DNA from: Straminergon stramineum
Taxonomy: Eukaryota > Streptophyta > Bryopsida > Hypnales > Calliergonaceae
Direction: 5' to 3'
Assembly: GCA_963920665.1 (NCBI GenBank)
Contig: OY987272.1
Coordinates: forward strand, 1,555,001 to 1,619,000
DNA length: 64,000 nt
Part shown: one piece after another, positions 1 through 12,300 of the stretch
How positions within the stretch are numbered: position 1 is the first letter of the stretch
How the letters are laid out: each line of letters starts with the position of its first letter
The notes under the pieces: model-generated
What the model was told of the DNA's origin: nothing
Databases searched by the model: none
Seen by the model: only the letters and a program-made list of their open reading frames with translations
Program-made: the position numbers and the translations under genes

Positions 1-649
1 TTTTCTATGTGAGAAAGTATCAATAATTATGGCAATCAATTCTAATTTGTATGAAAATTTGGAAACTCTCCTTGCATCCAAAAATCAATAGCTTTCTCTT
101 ATAGTCACCCTTATTACCAAGTATCATAAATCTCTCATATTAAAACTTTGATTTTGGAGATTGGAATTTGATTTGTAAATTAAGAATTTTGTAGTATAAT
201 TTCAATTCAAACTTACTTTATAGTTGAAAGAAAAATTCTTAGAATTTATTAGAGTTTCTTTGGTTGGATCAAGAAGTAAGTGCAGTATCATGACATCATA
301 CATGAAGGTCTAATCAACACCTAAGAATTTAACTAATGTCAAATGTAATTACCATACTTGAAGGTTTAATTCGGCACTCTAGTGTCAGAACCAAATTTCC
401 ACATCAAATTCTTAGGGGTCCACGTCACCTCACACCACAAGATGACATGTGGTACTTTCTAAATGAAATGACTAAATTATTCCTAAATTTGACTATAACG
501 TAAGGTTGTTGAATGGAACTTAAGTTCTGGAATGAGCATTGGGTCATCATTCCATGACTTCTGCTAAAAAGCAAAGGTTGTAAAATCTTAGACCAATTTT
601 TATAGCCCATGTTCCTATGATAAATAATGAGGTTGCTATTATGTGAACC
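1..649. other. AT-rich intergenic DNA, no gene seen
   Basis: I see no long reading frame, splice pattern or repeat with clear ends here. The stretch is AT-rich throughout and contains only short chance frames. Confidence 0.6.
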
Positions 650-782
650 TAGAAGCATGAACCCATGAGCTTAGAAGACAATACACCTATGTAACCTATA
701 TTATAGGTGTCTATATTATAAGTGCCTTCTATGGTTATAGTGTAACTATATGATAGATACCTTTATTATAGGTATTATCAAC
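650..782. repeat. Degenerate relative of the 40.6-kb short-repeat element
   Basis: The phrases 'cccatgagcttagaag', 'cctatattataggtg' and 'ataagtgccttctatgg' recur. They match the degenerate internal units of the inverted-repeat element at 40551-40908. Near 1228-1250, 'ctcacacgttagcatgg' resembles that element's right end, so the CACTA-type MITE at 841 may have inserted into a decayed copy. The boundaries are approximate. Confidence 0.45.
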
Positions 783-840
783 CCTTTTTTTTTGGCACCA
801 TGGTGCTAGATTGTACCATTTCAAAATAAATGTGTACTTT

Positions 841-985
841 CACTAGTAGAAAAATGGCTATCAATGATTGTCCTAAATGATTGGAAATCGTCCACAATGA
901 TTGAAAATGAGTCATAGTAGACACTTTTTGGTCATGGCAGACAATCATTTAGAACAATCATTTGGGACATGTTTTTCTACTAGTG
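841..985. mobile_element. CACTA-type MITE with perfect terminal inverted repeats
   Basis: The element begins CACTAGTAGAAAAA and ends with the exact reverse complement TTTTTCTACTAGTG. It is flanked on both sides by TTT, a 3-bp target duplication. CACTA termini with 3-bp duplications define the En/Spm (CMC) superfamily. The 145-bp interior is built from inverted and direct copies of 'atgattggaaat' and 'ttgtccacaatga' and has no coding capacity. A decayed copy lies at 6214-6343. Confidence 0.88.
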
Positions 986-1334
986 TTTTCGTCAAATAAA
1001 AGTAATCTTTTTTAGCTAAATTTTTTTCATTTCTATGAAAAAATGGATGAAACCACCAAATTTGAATGAGAAAGTGCATGAATATGATTGAAAAGTGTTT
1101 TTTGGTCCCAAAGATGGATGAATGTAGAAATATAATGCTTCACCAAATTTTAAGTGATCTCCATTTTAGCACTTTCTCAAAAAAAAAGGGGTCGGTGTTT
1201 ATATAACAAGCAACTTATATATATATTCAAGGCTCACACGTTAGCATGGTTGGATGAATAATAAAAAAAAATGGTTGTAAATTTGTATTGCTCTTTGAAT
1301 TTTGAACAAGACAACCCAATTTCAACTTTAGAGA

Positions 1335-1572
1335 TAAGGTAATTTAGACAAGCCTATTACCATTGTGATTTGGAATTTGAATATCTTGGGGCCAATTCCA
1401 AGAGGGGTACATATTTTTCAAAGGTGTATGCTTGTATTACAAATCAAATCCAATTGGAATTATAACTTTTTGATTAAAATTGTAATTTCTATGAAGTCCT
1501 AAAGTATTCTGCCCTAAAATACCAAATGTGCCTATAGAGTGAAGTCATAATGTCCCTTAAACAACCCATAAA
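1335..1572 (-). repeat. Dispersed 230-bp repeat, copy 1 (reverse orientation)
   Basis: This segment matches, in reverse, 51345-51590 and 59930-60148. Shared blocks read, in the orientation of the other copies, 'ggacatttatgactct', 'ttcaaggcagaccac' and 'aaattacaatttt', ending in 'agggtggtaat'. No terminal repeat or reading frame was recognised. Like the 51.3-kb copy, it directly abuts a family I TTAA element. Confidence 0.7.
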
Positions 1573-1597
1573 TGCCTTTCCATGTAGTTAATGGCAC

Positions 1598-2183
1598 TTA
1601 ACCCCTAGACGTCCATAGTCATCTCTAGATTGGACAATTTGAGAAAAATCATTATAAAGTGCAATTTAGAAGCATATTTTGGAATTGACACACAAATAAA
1701 AGTTGTAGATTTTGATTTGTAGATTACATTTGTATTGTTAGATTCACAAATGCTATCACCAATATTCTTTGATAAATTTTGAAAGGGAAATTTCAGAATT
1801 CCTTCTAAATTCAATTACAAGCAAAATATTATCATTTTTTAGTACAATTTGTTGGAATGAATTTGAAGTGAGGTTCTCTTGACATGGTGATTTTTTGAAA
1901 TTTTTGTGTTCTTAAAATCTATGACCTCAATTTGGCAAATCCAGTTTGGAACTACAATTAATGCAATTTTGGTGTAGTCAACCACTTGACATACTTGCAC
2001 ATTCGTAATTTTAGAAAGATATGTATTGTTGTAACACCAAATCCAACCTTGAGATAGAACAACAACTTCATAGAGTATTTCCACAAATTAGAATAATTTT
2101 CATCCAAGCAATTAGGTGGATGAAACTTGAGTTCCAATTTGTTCATCATCTAAAAAATGGACATTAAAGCACTAAGGGGTTAA
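1598..2183 (+). mobile_element. TTAA-flanked MITE-like element, family I, copy 1
   Basis: It starts TTAA-CCCCTAG and ends CTAAGGGG-TTAA. The 586-bp interior matches 20383-20974 in the same orientation and 50747-51323 in reverse, for example 'ttgaaatttcaattacaa'-type blocks and 'tagtcaaccacttg'. Only short frames occur, so it is non-autonomous. TTAA with CCC...GGG ends is piggyBac-like; the superfamily assignment is inferred from ends alone. Confidence 0.75.
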
Positions 2184-5100
2184 GTACTCACCAATAAAAG
2201 ATTGAAGCTCAAGCAAGGGAAGAGTCACCAGCTACAAGGATTTTGGATTCCAAATCTAAAGTGCAAGCCTGTTTTCATGATTTCTTTTCCATAGATTACC
2301 ATGGTCTATTAATCACTTTTCAAAATACAACAAGTATTAAGCAAGTTACAACCCTCCCAAAATTTGAGTTCCCTAGCAGGCATAGTTCAAAATCAACCAT
2401 CAACATTGACAAAAACTCTAAATCTATTTTTTGATATTCAAGATTTTAAAAAAAGGATCATTTTTGTTTAACCTAAAGGAAATTCTAATAAACTAGTTAT
2501 GCCTTGATGAAAAAGAATTCAACAATCCCTACAATGTTACAAAGACAACATACTTTGAACACATGTGTATAATGGAGAAATTCTATTTAAAAAAAATATT
2601 TTTGGCAATTTATGTAATTCTTGTGCATGACCTTGGATTCCAATTTTTAGCTTCAATTTGCTTTTTTGTACCCAAAATAATACTTAAAACACCCAAAATG
2701 GTTAGGATGACATCCAATAGGGAGTACCTTTAAAATAACAAATTATTTATGATAAATATGAAAAAAAATTCGATGTGTATAATGGAGTTATGTACCTTAA
2801 GTAAGAATTTTAAATCCTTTAAAGGTATAGGCAAAAGTTATGACCTCAAAAACATATCACTTTGCAAAATGTGATGCAAAGTAGTACAAGTGTTTTTTTG
2901 CAATAACTTACTCTAACATTACCCTACAAGAACTTGAAATAGTATTGTAGCAAATTTGAGTGATTGTGTAAAAACCTAGTACATAATTTTAGGAAATGTA
3001 TACAAAATTTTCACAGGTGACTCCAAGACTATATCCCTTCATTGTAACCAACTTTTTTTATACTTTATAATTTAAAACGGTATGAAAATATGTCTATAAG
3101 CCTCTTCAAACAATCATAATGTAAGTAAAAGGCAGAATTATAGTGGTAGATAGTTACAAATATCTACCACTATACATTTTTTTCTCTTAGTGGAGAGGCC
3201 TACTATCATTTCTCAAATATTGATTATGTTGTAGATGGAGATATGGAAAGGGTTGATAAAATCAAGGCCGTATTAGTTAAAATGAGACAATTTCTAGTCT
3301 CATATTATCCTTGACCCTACATTTAGATGATAATAAGTATTCAATATTGAGAGAATTTGGTAAATTGAGACTTTAACATATTAATACACTTTTAAAAATT
3401 TGATTCCTTAAAATTTGATTCCTTAAAATTTGGTTTGTTCATAAATTTTTGATTCATTAGAATGGAGGTCTTTAATAGCAAGGTTGAAGTCTCAAAATGT
3501 GCATTTTGTTTCAATTTAACAAATATGGCCATAAAGATGAATGACTCACATATCCAACGTACAACTTTGATATTTTTTAGATGAGACTTTTCTTCTTTCT
3601 TTTGAACATATTATTGTGGATTCATTTAAGGCTTTGTAATGTAGATTTTGCCTATTCTACAAAACCTAGGGAAATATAGTATAGGGGGATAATTCCTAAG
3701 GAAAGGTCAATAAGTCTAACGTTTGTGTGACTAAGGTCACTCGTTTTTGTATTTTGAATATTTATCTATTGTGTTTTATGGTTTGATTCAAGAAATAACT
3801 CTAGGAAATACTTTAAATGTCAATTTTTCATAGTCCAAATTCCCAATGCTATATTATAGACTCAATGGATGACATCACAGTCTTGTCTAGTGTGTGGCTC
3901 ATGTCAATTCTCAAGTCAATTTGTCAGGGAATTGTCAATTTGTCTTTATACATGCTCTAGCCACTTAATATTAATATTGTATAAATATTTATAAAAATAT
4001 CGAATATCTTGCACATAAATTCAATCCTCTTTTCTTTCTCTCATCCGTCTAAACCGTATTAATTTAATTGCAATTTTTATTTTATAAAATAATTCGATCC
4101 CCTAATTCCGTGCAATCAAAAATTCCAAAAGAAGGAATTAGTTCTTTCCTGGGGCTTGAGTAAGTCTTCACGTCAGCCCATTTCGCTCCAGTCTCCCTTT
4201 AAGTCAATTTATCTTTGGGCTTGTATGTGGTTGAGTCAATTGGCCTTGTTATCCATCCATGGACACACTACCAAGAGACTAGACCTATCACCGTGCACAA
4301 GGTATAATGCGAGGACTAGTCGACTTTCCACCTACCTCCAACTACACTGTCGACTTGACTAACTCCTTTAACAAAGCAAATATCAACTACTGGATATGCT
4401 TCATGTCTGATTTGACTTAATTTCATATTTTATTTATGATATTTTTAGCTTGAGCCATATAATTTAATTTAATTCAAAACTCAGTTCATCAATTTGCATC
4501 ACATGCCACACTTGTTACAATTGGACCATGTCTATTTGAGACTCTCCAATACAATCTAACCGATATGCTATCAATTAGACTTAATAGGTCATTTGGACTT
4601 ACACTGTACAACTTTTACTCAATTTGACAACTAGCCGGGATCTATTACTGTCCAATAGATTGTTCCTTGTTTTATATCAATTTGAAAAACTACACCCACA
4701 CATAGACTGCATCTAAACATTTCTTAATAATTTAGCTAGCATCACAACTTTGCAGTAAACTTGACATAGATTATCAATTTGCGATTTTCACCAGTATGCA
4801 CTCATGGATACCATAACTTAGGAATTTAATTTCATAACAGTATAATTTTGTAGCTTGACAACTGGATTTTCCATACGACTGAATAATTCCACACTTCACA
4901 CATTTATTAATTAATTATTTCAATTTATCTTCAATTTATCTTCATAGTTCCAGTTTGGATTCACAACTAATTTAGCCAAATGGATTATTCAAACACCATT
5001 CATACAATCACACATCACTCAAAATTATATTGACCATACTTGGTAATTTATTTATTTACTTGATAATTTTATGATACAACTTTTGTGCTCAAAAATACAC

Positions 5101-6213
5101 AATCAAATTGACAATATTCTCAGTTCATCACACAAGCACCATTACACAATTGATTAATCTGTAATTCCAACCACAAACGCTCACACAAGTATATATTTAG
5201 TAATCATCAAAGATACACATACACACAAATTTTAGCATGTCAATTAGATCGCAGCACAATTGCTCAATTCTTCCAATTTCGACTTGACTGAAGCTCCACA
5301 AGCAACCACCGCTACAAGCAAGGCCGAATCACTTGGCCAAATAGACAAGTACTTCTTTCTCAACAAAAACAATTCGACAATTACAAATTTTGAACTTGAG
5401 AATTTTTACAATAGAATCGCCAAAGTATAGTGAGTCATACGACCTGTATGAACTAACTTAAAAGCAAATTGACCTTTGGACTTATAGTCCCCAAACCGGG
5501 AAGATGACTTTTCATAGAGAGCTACAACTATTCAACTTGACTTTAAATCATTATCAATTTGCCTTGCTTCAAATCCTAGTAAATCTACCCTTTCAATTCT
5601 AATGTAGGATTTATATTGCTAATTGACTTACTAATGGAAATGGGGTGAATTGACAACCCAATTTACACTTGATAAATCAAATTGACACAAAATTGAAAAA
5701 TTTATAGCACTACATGCTTCATTTCAACAACTGCTCATTTTACCATTTCTACTTCTACACCAATATTTCAATTTTTGCAATTAGGAGTTCTTCTTACTTT
5801 ACTTCAAATTCTTGAAGTTGATCCCCAACTTCCATCCATTTTTTCAAAGCCATGAACAATCTATAGATCCTAATGACCTCATCCATATTGTAGTATAATG
5901 GATGAAATTACAACATGATGTAAAGATTCTATGTGTTCTTGATGGGGTTAGTTTTATGTTTTTACCTTTGCAAATGACAAGAAGGGTAGAAGAATCTCTC
6001 TTATTAAGCAATGGGCTTCAATCATATATCAATAATTCTTATTGTCAGGTATTGCTACTAACTCCAACATTGAAGGTCATTTGAGGAACATGGTCTATTG
6101 ATAAGTCTAAAGTTGGAGGCATTCTAACACCATTTATTGAGAAATGCATTTGTTCTTGTCCAAATTGTGCTGCAGGTACATTTGTGTGCAATTAAAGTCA
6201 TTTCTATTCCATT
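2184..6213. other. Gene-free AT-rich DNA with one perfect hairpin
   Basis: I see no credible gene. Two features stand out. One is the perfect 14-bp hairpin at 3139-3174. The other is 3860-5700, where CAATTTG, ATTTGAC and related words recur far more often than in neighbouring DNA. A GC-richer patch at 4156-4360 gives a 68-codon frame with no recognisable similarity. Confidence 0.5.
3139..3174. repeat. Perfect 14-bp inverted repeat
   Basis: TATAGTGGTAGATA is followed by an 8-nt spacer and then TATCTACCACTATA, its exact reverse complement. It could be a small hairpin or a very short fold-back remnant. No T-run follows directly and no gene is nearby. Confidence 0.75.
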
Positions 6214-6343
6214 GACTAGTAAAAATATATCCTGAATGATTGTCCAAAATGATTGGAAATTGTCCACAATGATTGGAAATGAGTTATTTTGGACATTTTT
6301 TAGTCATTGTGGACAATTATTTAGGATGTACTTTTTATGAGTG
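6214..6343. mobile_element. Decayed copy of the CACTA-type MITE
   Basis: It matches the 841-985 element through its interior: 'gattgtccaaaatgattgg', 'ttgtccacaatgattgg', 'aaatgagt' and 'tagtcattgtggacaat'. The outer ends are degenerate: 'gactagtaaaaata' on the left and 'actttttatgagtg' on the right. No coding content. Confidence 0.75.
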
Positions 6344-8429
6344 ACTTAAAAATTTCTTAATACTCTAGAAAGTGTATTAATGTATTAAGCACGTTGTAGT
6401 ACATAGAGTTTTCAAGAGAAACAAAACCAAAATGAATTAAAAACTTACAAGGTTGTATACTATTGTTGTCATGAGTAAGAAGAGATCCAAGAAAGATGGC
6501 AAAAAAGATGCACAATTAAAGATTTCAAGGTATCTCACCATGTACATCATTGAAATCTCTATAGAATTATTCCACATTCAATTGAAATGATCTTCAAGAA
6601 GATAATGCATAAGCACATGAAATCTTTGCCATAGTTTATTTTTCCTATCCATAGAAACATGGGGGAGAAGATATTCACTCTATGCTTTCAAAGAAGTTCC
6701 ATAAAAGAATTTTGCATCCCACGTGCTTTCCCCATAGAGTTGCATATGTCCAACATAATGGGTTACTATTGACAACTTTCGTGATGGCATTCAATGATAT
6801 CCATATCCATATCAATAATTGTATCATTTAGTCACACAAATCCAATGGCATGGAAGACAACTTCTAAAGCAATTGCTTAAGATTTTCCTTGATGTCCATG
6901 TCCTTTGTCTTTAAAGCACAACATGTAGAAGATATGCATTCCTTGTCCATCATCATTTGGCAAATTGGCTCTATAGCAACATATGGAAGTAAATCATGGT
7001 TGTTGGGTTTGAATGTCAAATTTAGTGCCCAAGATTTGCTATTAGAGAATTGCATTGCAACTCCCTTCCCCAAATCATCTTTGATCACTACTATTAAAGG
7101 TCGCTTCTTAGGATCTTTATTCTTCTTATCATACTTCTGATAAAGATCCCCTTCCCTTATCCTTGTAGTCTTTCAACTTCCAATTGTGTTGCATTCTACT
7201 CATCATTTTTTTGGTAGCTTCTAGTAGGACACAATTATTTTAATCTATTGGAAAATGATACACAAACAAGTGGCATGAGAAAATTTAAAATATCTTACAA
7301 AAAATCATACCGTTGATTTGTGTAGAATACAATAGTGCTTTGATTCTTCAACAATAATTGAGTGTACATGGATTGCAATTGGCAATGAATGTATGGCATT
7401 TGTAGTTGACTTTCCAATATGAAATGAATGGTTATTGGAATAGTGTCAACTATCACAATACTATTTTTCTACTTTTGTAATTAACTTGCTTTACAATTGG
7501 TGGTGACTTCAAAATATTTTTCAACCCTAGCTTCCAAAGCTAGATCTTGTTTTTACTTGCACCACTTCATCAATAAGAGGCCCCTGCATTTTCATTGTCA
7601 CTTTGTTATTTGGTTGCATATCTTGAATGAAACTTGAATGCTCTTGTCTTTTTTGGAATAATGAACCAATGGTTAAAGTATAAAGCCATAGAAGGTTTGG
7701 AAACATCCATATGCAGTTTCTTCTTTAATAAATCAACCAATTTGGGAAGTAATGCTTTCCAAATTAGTATAGGTTTCAAATCTCATGGCACATGTGGTAC
7801 CATGAAAATAATCATTGGCGCAATCATACTAGGATACATGCACCCAATTTCATCCAACAAAGAAACAAAGATTTTACTATGCTTAGAGAATGTGTCGTAG
7901 GTTCTAGTTTGACGGCAAGTTGTCCAAATCCCATGTTTAGCTCTTTAAAAGTGAGTAGTAATCTACTTCCATTGCTAGTTTCCAATGATTAGAATTGAGC
8001 ATGGCTTTGGAATATGTTTTGGAATTGGTGGGTATACTAACACTTGAACTCTTGAAGCGATGTTGATGAAACTGCTTCACATGATATTATTGAAGTCAAT
8101 GATGTAAAAATATCTTAGTTCGGCAAAGAGTCCTTACATACGTTTGGGGATTTGCTAGATGCAATGGGCTTTAGTGTGAGAGTCATGACTTCAATCAATA
8201 GATTACTATATCTAGGTGATCAATATAATTGTCATTGGCTACAAGAGGTATTTTACAAGTTGCCACTTGTACTAGGTCCTAATTGCTACTACACATTTGA
8301 AATTTGAGGTGAGGATGATCAGCTAATTTTGGGGTTGGGATTGGGGTTGGTCTACCAATGTTTTTGATGGTAAATAAAACTTCTTTAGATCTCTAAAAAT
8401 GGTGTAGAGTCTTCATGCTGGAGAATGAT
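6344..8429. other. Gene-free DNA, possible further transposon debris
   Basis: No intact gene is visible. A 74-codon reverse-strand frame (6864-7088) and an 88-codon forward frame (7634-7900) show no recognisable domain. The adjacent Copia relic runs on the reverse strand, so reverse-transcriptase remnants would be expected in this lower-coordinate flank. I could not find a convincing reverse-transcriptase motif. Confidence 0.4.
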
Positions 8430-8900
8430 AGAACTTAGTCATTTGAAGTATTGATTAAAAATGATGTTGCAACTTACAAGTACTTTGCATTGGTCTATAT
8501 CCTAGATCAATATTCTTTGAACAAAATGCAATATCTAACAAAGATGGTTTTGAGGCTTTTGACATCAAGCTTTTTGTAGCATTGTTTTGATATTCGCTTA
8601 TAAGCCACATTGTCAAATACACAAAGATGGTTCATGCTTGGCTTACAACCTATCTAAAGCTCATATAGGGTCTTGTTGTTGTTGTTGACTTTGGACTCAA
8701 GAGCCTAAGTAGTGCCAATTTCTTGGTATAAAATATGCTTTGAGTGCTTTCAACAAGTATGTTGTTTCATATTGCACAACGGCATTCTTTTGCTATGGGG
8801 AGCATGGGGCCATGACTTCATTTTAGATGTGGGTGTCTAAGAGATATTGCATGAATTTTTTGCTAAGGAACTCATCGCCCTTTACACTTTTGATGGTATT
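8430..8900 (-). pseudogene. Ty1/Copia integrase relic, disrupted
   Basis: Read on the reverse strand, the sequence resembles the C-terminal half of a Copia integrase. Around 8830-8900 it reads like GDEFLSKKF, then a stretch ending in APCSP followed by a stop and QKNAVV. This corresponds to the family's 'GGEF...GI.HE..AP..PQQNGV.ER.NRTL' block. After a frame change, 8530-8700 reads NKTLYEL, stop, IGCKPSMNHLCVF, then CYKKLDVKSLKTIFV. This matches the 'K.P...HLRVFGC.AY' and 'KLD.KS....FVGY' motifs. Several stops and at least one frame change make it dead. The order implies gag above 8.9 kb and reverse transcriptase below 8.4 kb, but neither is recognisable. No LTRs were located. Confidence 0.75.
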
Positions 8901-9233
8901 TTCTTTTTTTTTTGAAGCCAAGGGCTTGCAAATATTATAAATTATCAAAGAATTCAAATTTTTTGTGAATGCAATAGAGCATCACATTGTATAGCCCATA
9001 CAATCAACCTTCAAAAAGACAAACTCTAAGGGTGCAATCCTTAAAAAAAAATAAAGATATGAGTACGAACACTAGGTATTTAATGAGGTCGGGTATTAAT
9101 ATTTGTCTATTGTTTATTTTGTTGCACCCTATCATTATGTAATTTTCTAATTTGGTTCATTAAATGAGGGACATACATTAATTGTAATGCCTAATTACTG
9201 CAAGAGAAAGGGGCGTTTTAAATATTGTCCAAC

Positions 9234-9355
9234 TAGTATAGTCCCATAAGGGTTGACCTTTTAAGACATTTCTAGCAAAATTTAACTAAAAACACATGTA
9301 TTTTTAGTAAAATTTTACTAAAAACCTTCTAGAAGGTCAACATTTATGAGGCCAT
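9234..9355. repeat. Small fold-back (inverted repeat) element
   Basis: The left arm 'cccataagggttgacctt' pairs with the right arm 'aaggtcaacatttatgagg'. The inner arms 'caaaatttaactaaaaa' and 'tttttagtaaaattttac' pair in the centre. The whole 120 bp folds on itself and has no reading frame. It fits a small MITE or fold-back; target duplications were not resolved. Confidence 0.6.
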
Positions 9356-12300
9356 ATGTGAGTGTTTTAAACTCCACCATTCGAGTTAAAACGTGCACAT
9401 GGGTTCTAACGGCTGGTTAAATCAATTTCCTTAGGGTGTTTCTGATCTAAATTCAATTTGCACCTTCCAAGCAATGGACACTTTGTTTTTAAATATCCAA
9501 ATTAAACTTAAATCATGTAAATCCTAATTTTTAAACTATGGTTAACTAAATCAAATAACTAAAAATGAATTCAAACTAAAATCAATCTAACCTAAATTGT
9601 AGAATATAATTTTCCCTTTCCAGAATGATAAAGCAAGTTAAATTCTAACTTTCTTAATAAAAGAAATAAATGGATGAAATATTGATCCCTAAACTACATC
9701 ACAACCTTCATCCACGAATTAAAAATAGTAAAACTAATCAAAATGAATCTTCATTTTAGGGTTGAGGTTTTTAATTATGTTAGTTACCTAATTCCAAGAC
9801 TAAACCTAATTTGACCAATAATTAAAGAACTGCATCCAAATTAAGATCAAACTTCATCCAACCTTTTCTCACTTAAAATAAAAGTATTTTTAAAATGGAA
9901 ATAGGTTCTGGAATCTTTAAAAGATTCCCTAATTTGATTCCTTATTTAAATGATTCCTTAAAGATTCCTTAGAAATTCTTTTTAATTATCTTCTACTCTA
10001 ATTTAAATCAAACTTCCTATTCTAAAATTATGGTTTTTAGGGTTTTATGAAAATTCAGAAATTACCTTTCCAACAAGGTAAGACACTAAAAAACTAAATT
10101 CTTAAAAAATTATTAATGAATGAAATTTGTTTTAAAAGTCTAATGAGTTAAATTTCATTCATTAATTATTTCTTAGTCTAAACGAACAATTTGTAATAAT
10201 TTTTTAAATGTTAATTTTCTTTTCTAATTTTCCTAAAGTTTTCAATGGTTTATTCTATCAAGTGAAATTTTAATCAAATTGAAATTAAATAAGAAAATGA
10301 AATATGAAGAATTTAACATACCTTTCGCATGAAGTGGTCGATCGTACTGTCCTCGAGGATCATGAGATGAATGGTTTCATAGTAACCCGCTCCATCCTCC
10401 ATTTTGCTAATTCATCGCGCAATTCGAAATTAATTCTCGTTCAATATTGTACTTCAATTTCAATTTTTCTTTTCCTACTAATGGTTATGGGATTTAATTA
10501 ATTTTGGTTGTATTTAAAATAATTTCTCATTAATTAGAAATTATTTTAATACCTCAAAACCTTTTAAATTCGCTAAATCAAATCAAATCTAATAAATCCT
10601 AATTATTTTGTAATTTCCTAATCCTCTAAAAGATATTAGTTGGCGTTTTGTCTTTATCTATTTGTCTTATTAAGCCTAATAAAACAAAACCTAACCAAAG
10701 CCTAGCCTTCTAATACCTAAAGAATCCTAATTAATGACTAACCAACAATTTAATGAATAGTAATGAGAATAAAATTTCAAAATCAAATCAAATGGATTCT
10801 AACCTTATTAATTGTTTAGATTCTTTTTATTCTTCTCCTTCCTTTCGTCTACAACTCTTCAACTCTTATTTGCGATTTGTGTTTTGAAGAGTTATGTGAG
10901 AGTTTTATGAGTTGATGATGTTTCAATGAGTGCTCAATAATTGTTAAGAGTGTTAGCACTTTTTAAATTTCCAAACATTTGAGAAACTTACCTTAAATTT
11001 TGGTGTATCCTTTCCAATTTCTAATTGCTGGTTTTGTACAGGTAGTTAAATTTTGGTGTATCCTTTCCTAGTTTGTTTGATTTAGGTGCTGTGGCCTCTT
11101 GCACGGCTTTAGGCCCTCCTTTGCACAGTCTTGCGCTCTTCCGATTTTGACCTTTGTTTCCTTCACGCACTAACTGACTGTAAACTGCTAGTCTTCAACA
11201 ATTGAGATTTTGACCAAAGACGGAATGCAAATAATTCTAACTATAACTATTCTAATTTTCTGAGTTTTGAGGATTTTTCTAAAAGCAAACTTTCACTACT
11301 ATAATTATGACATTCAAATGGTTTGGTTTTGGGGTTTTGGGAAATTTTCCAACTTCCTAAGTTTTAAACTAACAAGCTAATTTTTGGGTTTTTCGGAATA
11401 AATTTAAACTACACAACTAAGTATTCTAAGCTAATTAAAAATCTCTTCCTAGGATAATTTTAATGACTCTAACTAAAGGGAAACTAATCTAAATTTTGGG
11501 TTTTCTCTAACTACTACTAAGGTTTTTATTAAGAGTTCAAACTCAAGAATTTTGACTACTTTTCTCTAATCTTTCTCACTAAATCAAATGTTCCTAATTA
11601 CTACACCTGCAAAGCATTTTTCCAAGCATGCAAATAAGGAAATTTTTCTAATACTTGGGATTACTTTTTAAAATGTCAATTTCAAATATTCCAAAGTCAA
11701 AGCTTCGCCATGCGAGGGCAACTCCAGGTATACATAGTGTCGATGATCAAATTTTAGTATTTTGAAAGTCAATCTTTAAAAGAGGTACACATGACAGTGT
11801 TTAAACCAAACATTAAAGATTAATTCTTTTCAAATTTCGAAGTATTCAAGTTTAATCACTAAAGGAGGTACGCATGACAACGTTTAAACCAAACTTTAAC
11901 AATTAAAGTTCCAATCTCCGTTGTACAACGGATTTTGGACAAGGATTGGTTTAATAAACTTTTGGCAAAGTCAAGCTTTGCCGCCTTAAGTCTATTAACA
12001 CCAAATTTTATTGTAATGAGTTCAATTTGTTAGTATTCAAGAAATCTTAAATGAAATTAGAGTTTGGAGGTCTATCCCTTCCAAAACTCTCACAAATCAA
12101 AGAAAATGGAGGCTTAGCCTCGAGAACTTAAAGAAATCAAATAGAAATCACTTTGAAGGGACCCTCTCGTCCTTCAAAGTGTACAAATCAAGAATTAGAG
12201 TAAAAATCAGGTTGGATCTCGACCTGGATCAATGCTCCAACCATGTTGGTAGCATAGGAGAAACAAAAGCAAAGGTTAGATATAAGAATGAGAGTACCGA

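Noticed and set aside
1598..2183. PIF/Harbinger (TTA/TAA target) assignment for the TTAA elements
   Set aside because: A 3-bp duplication would make the two ends asymmetric; a 4-bp TTAA fits all intact copies and the empty sites.
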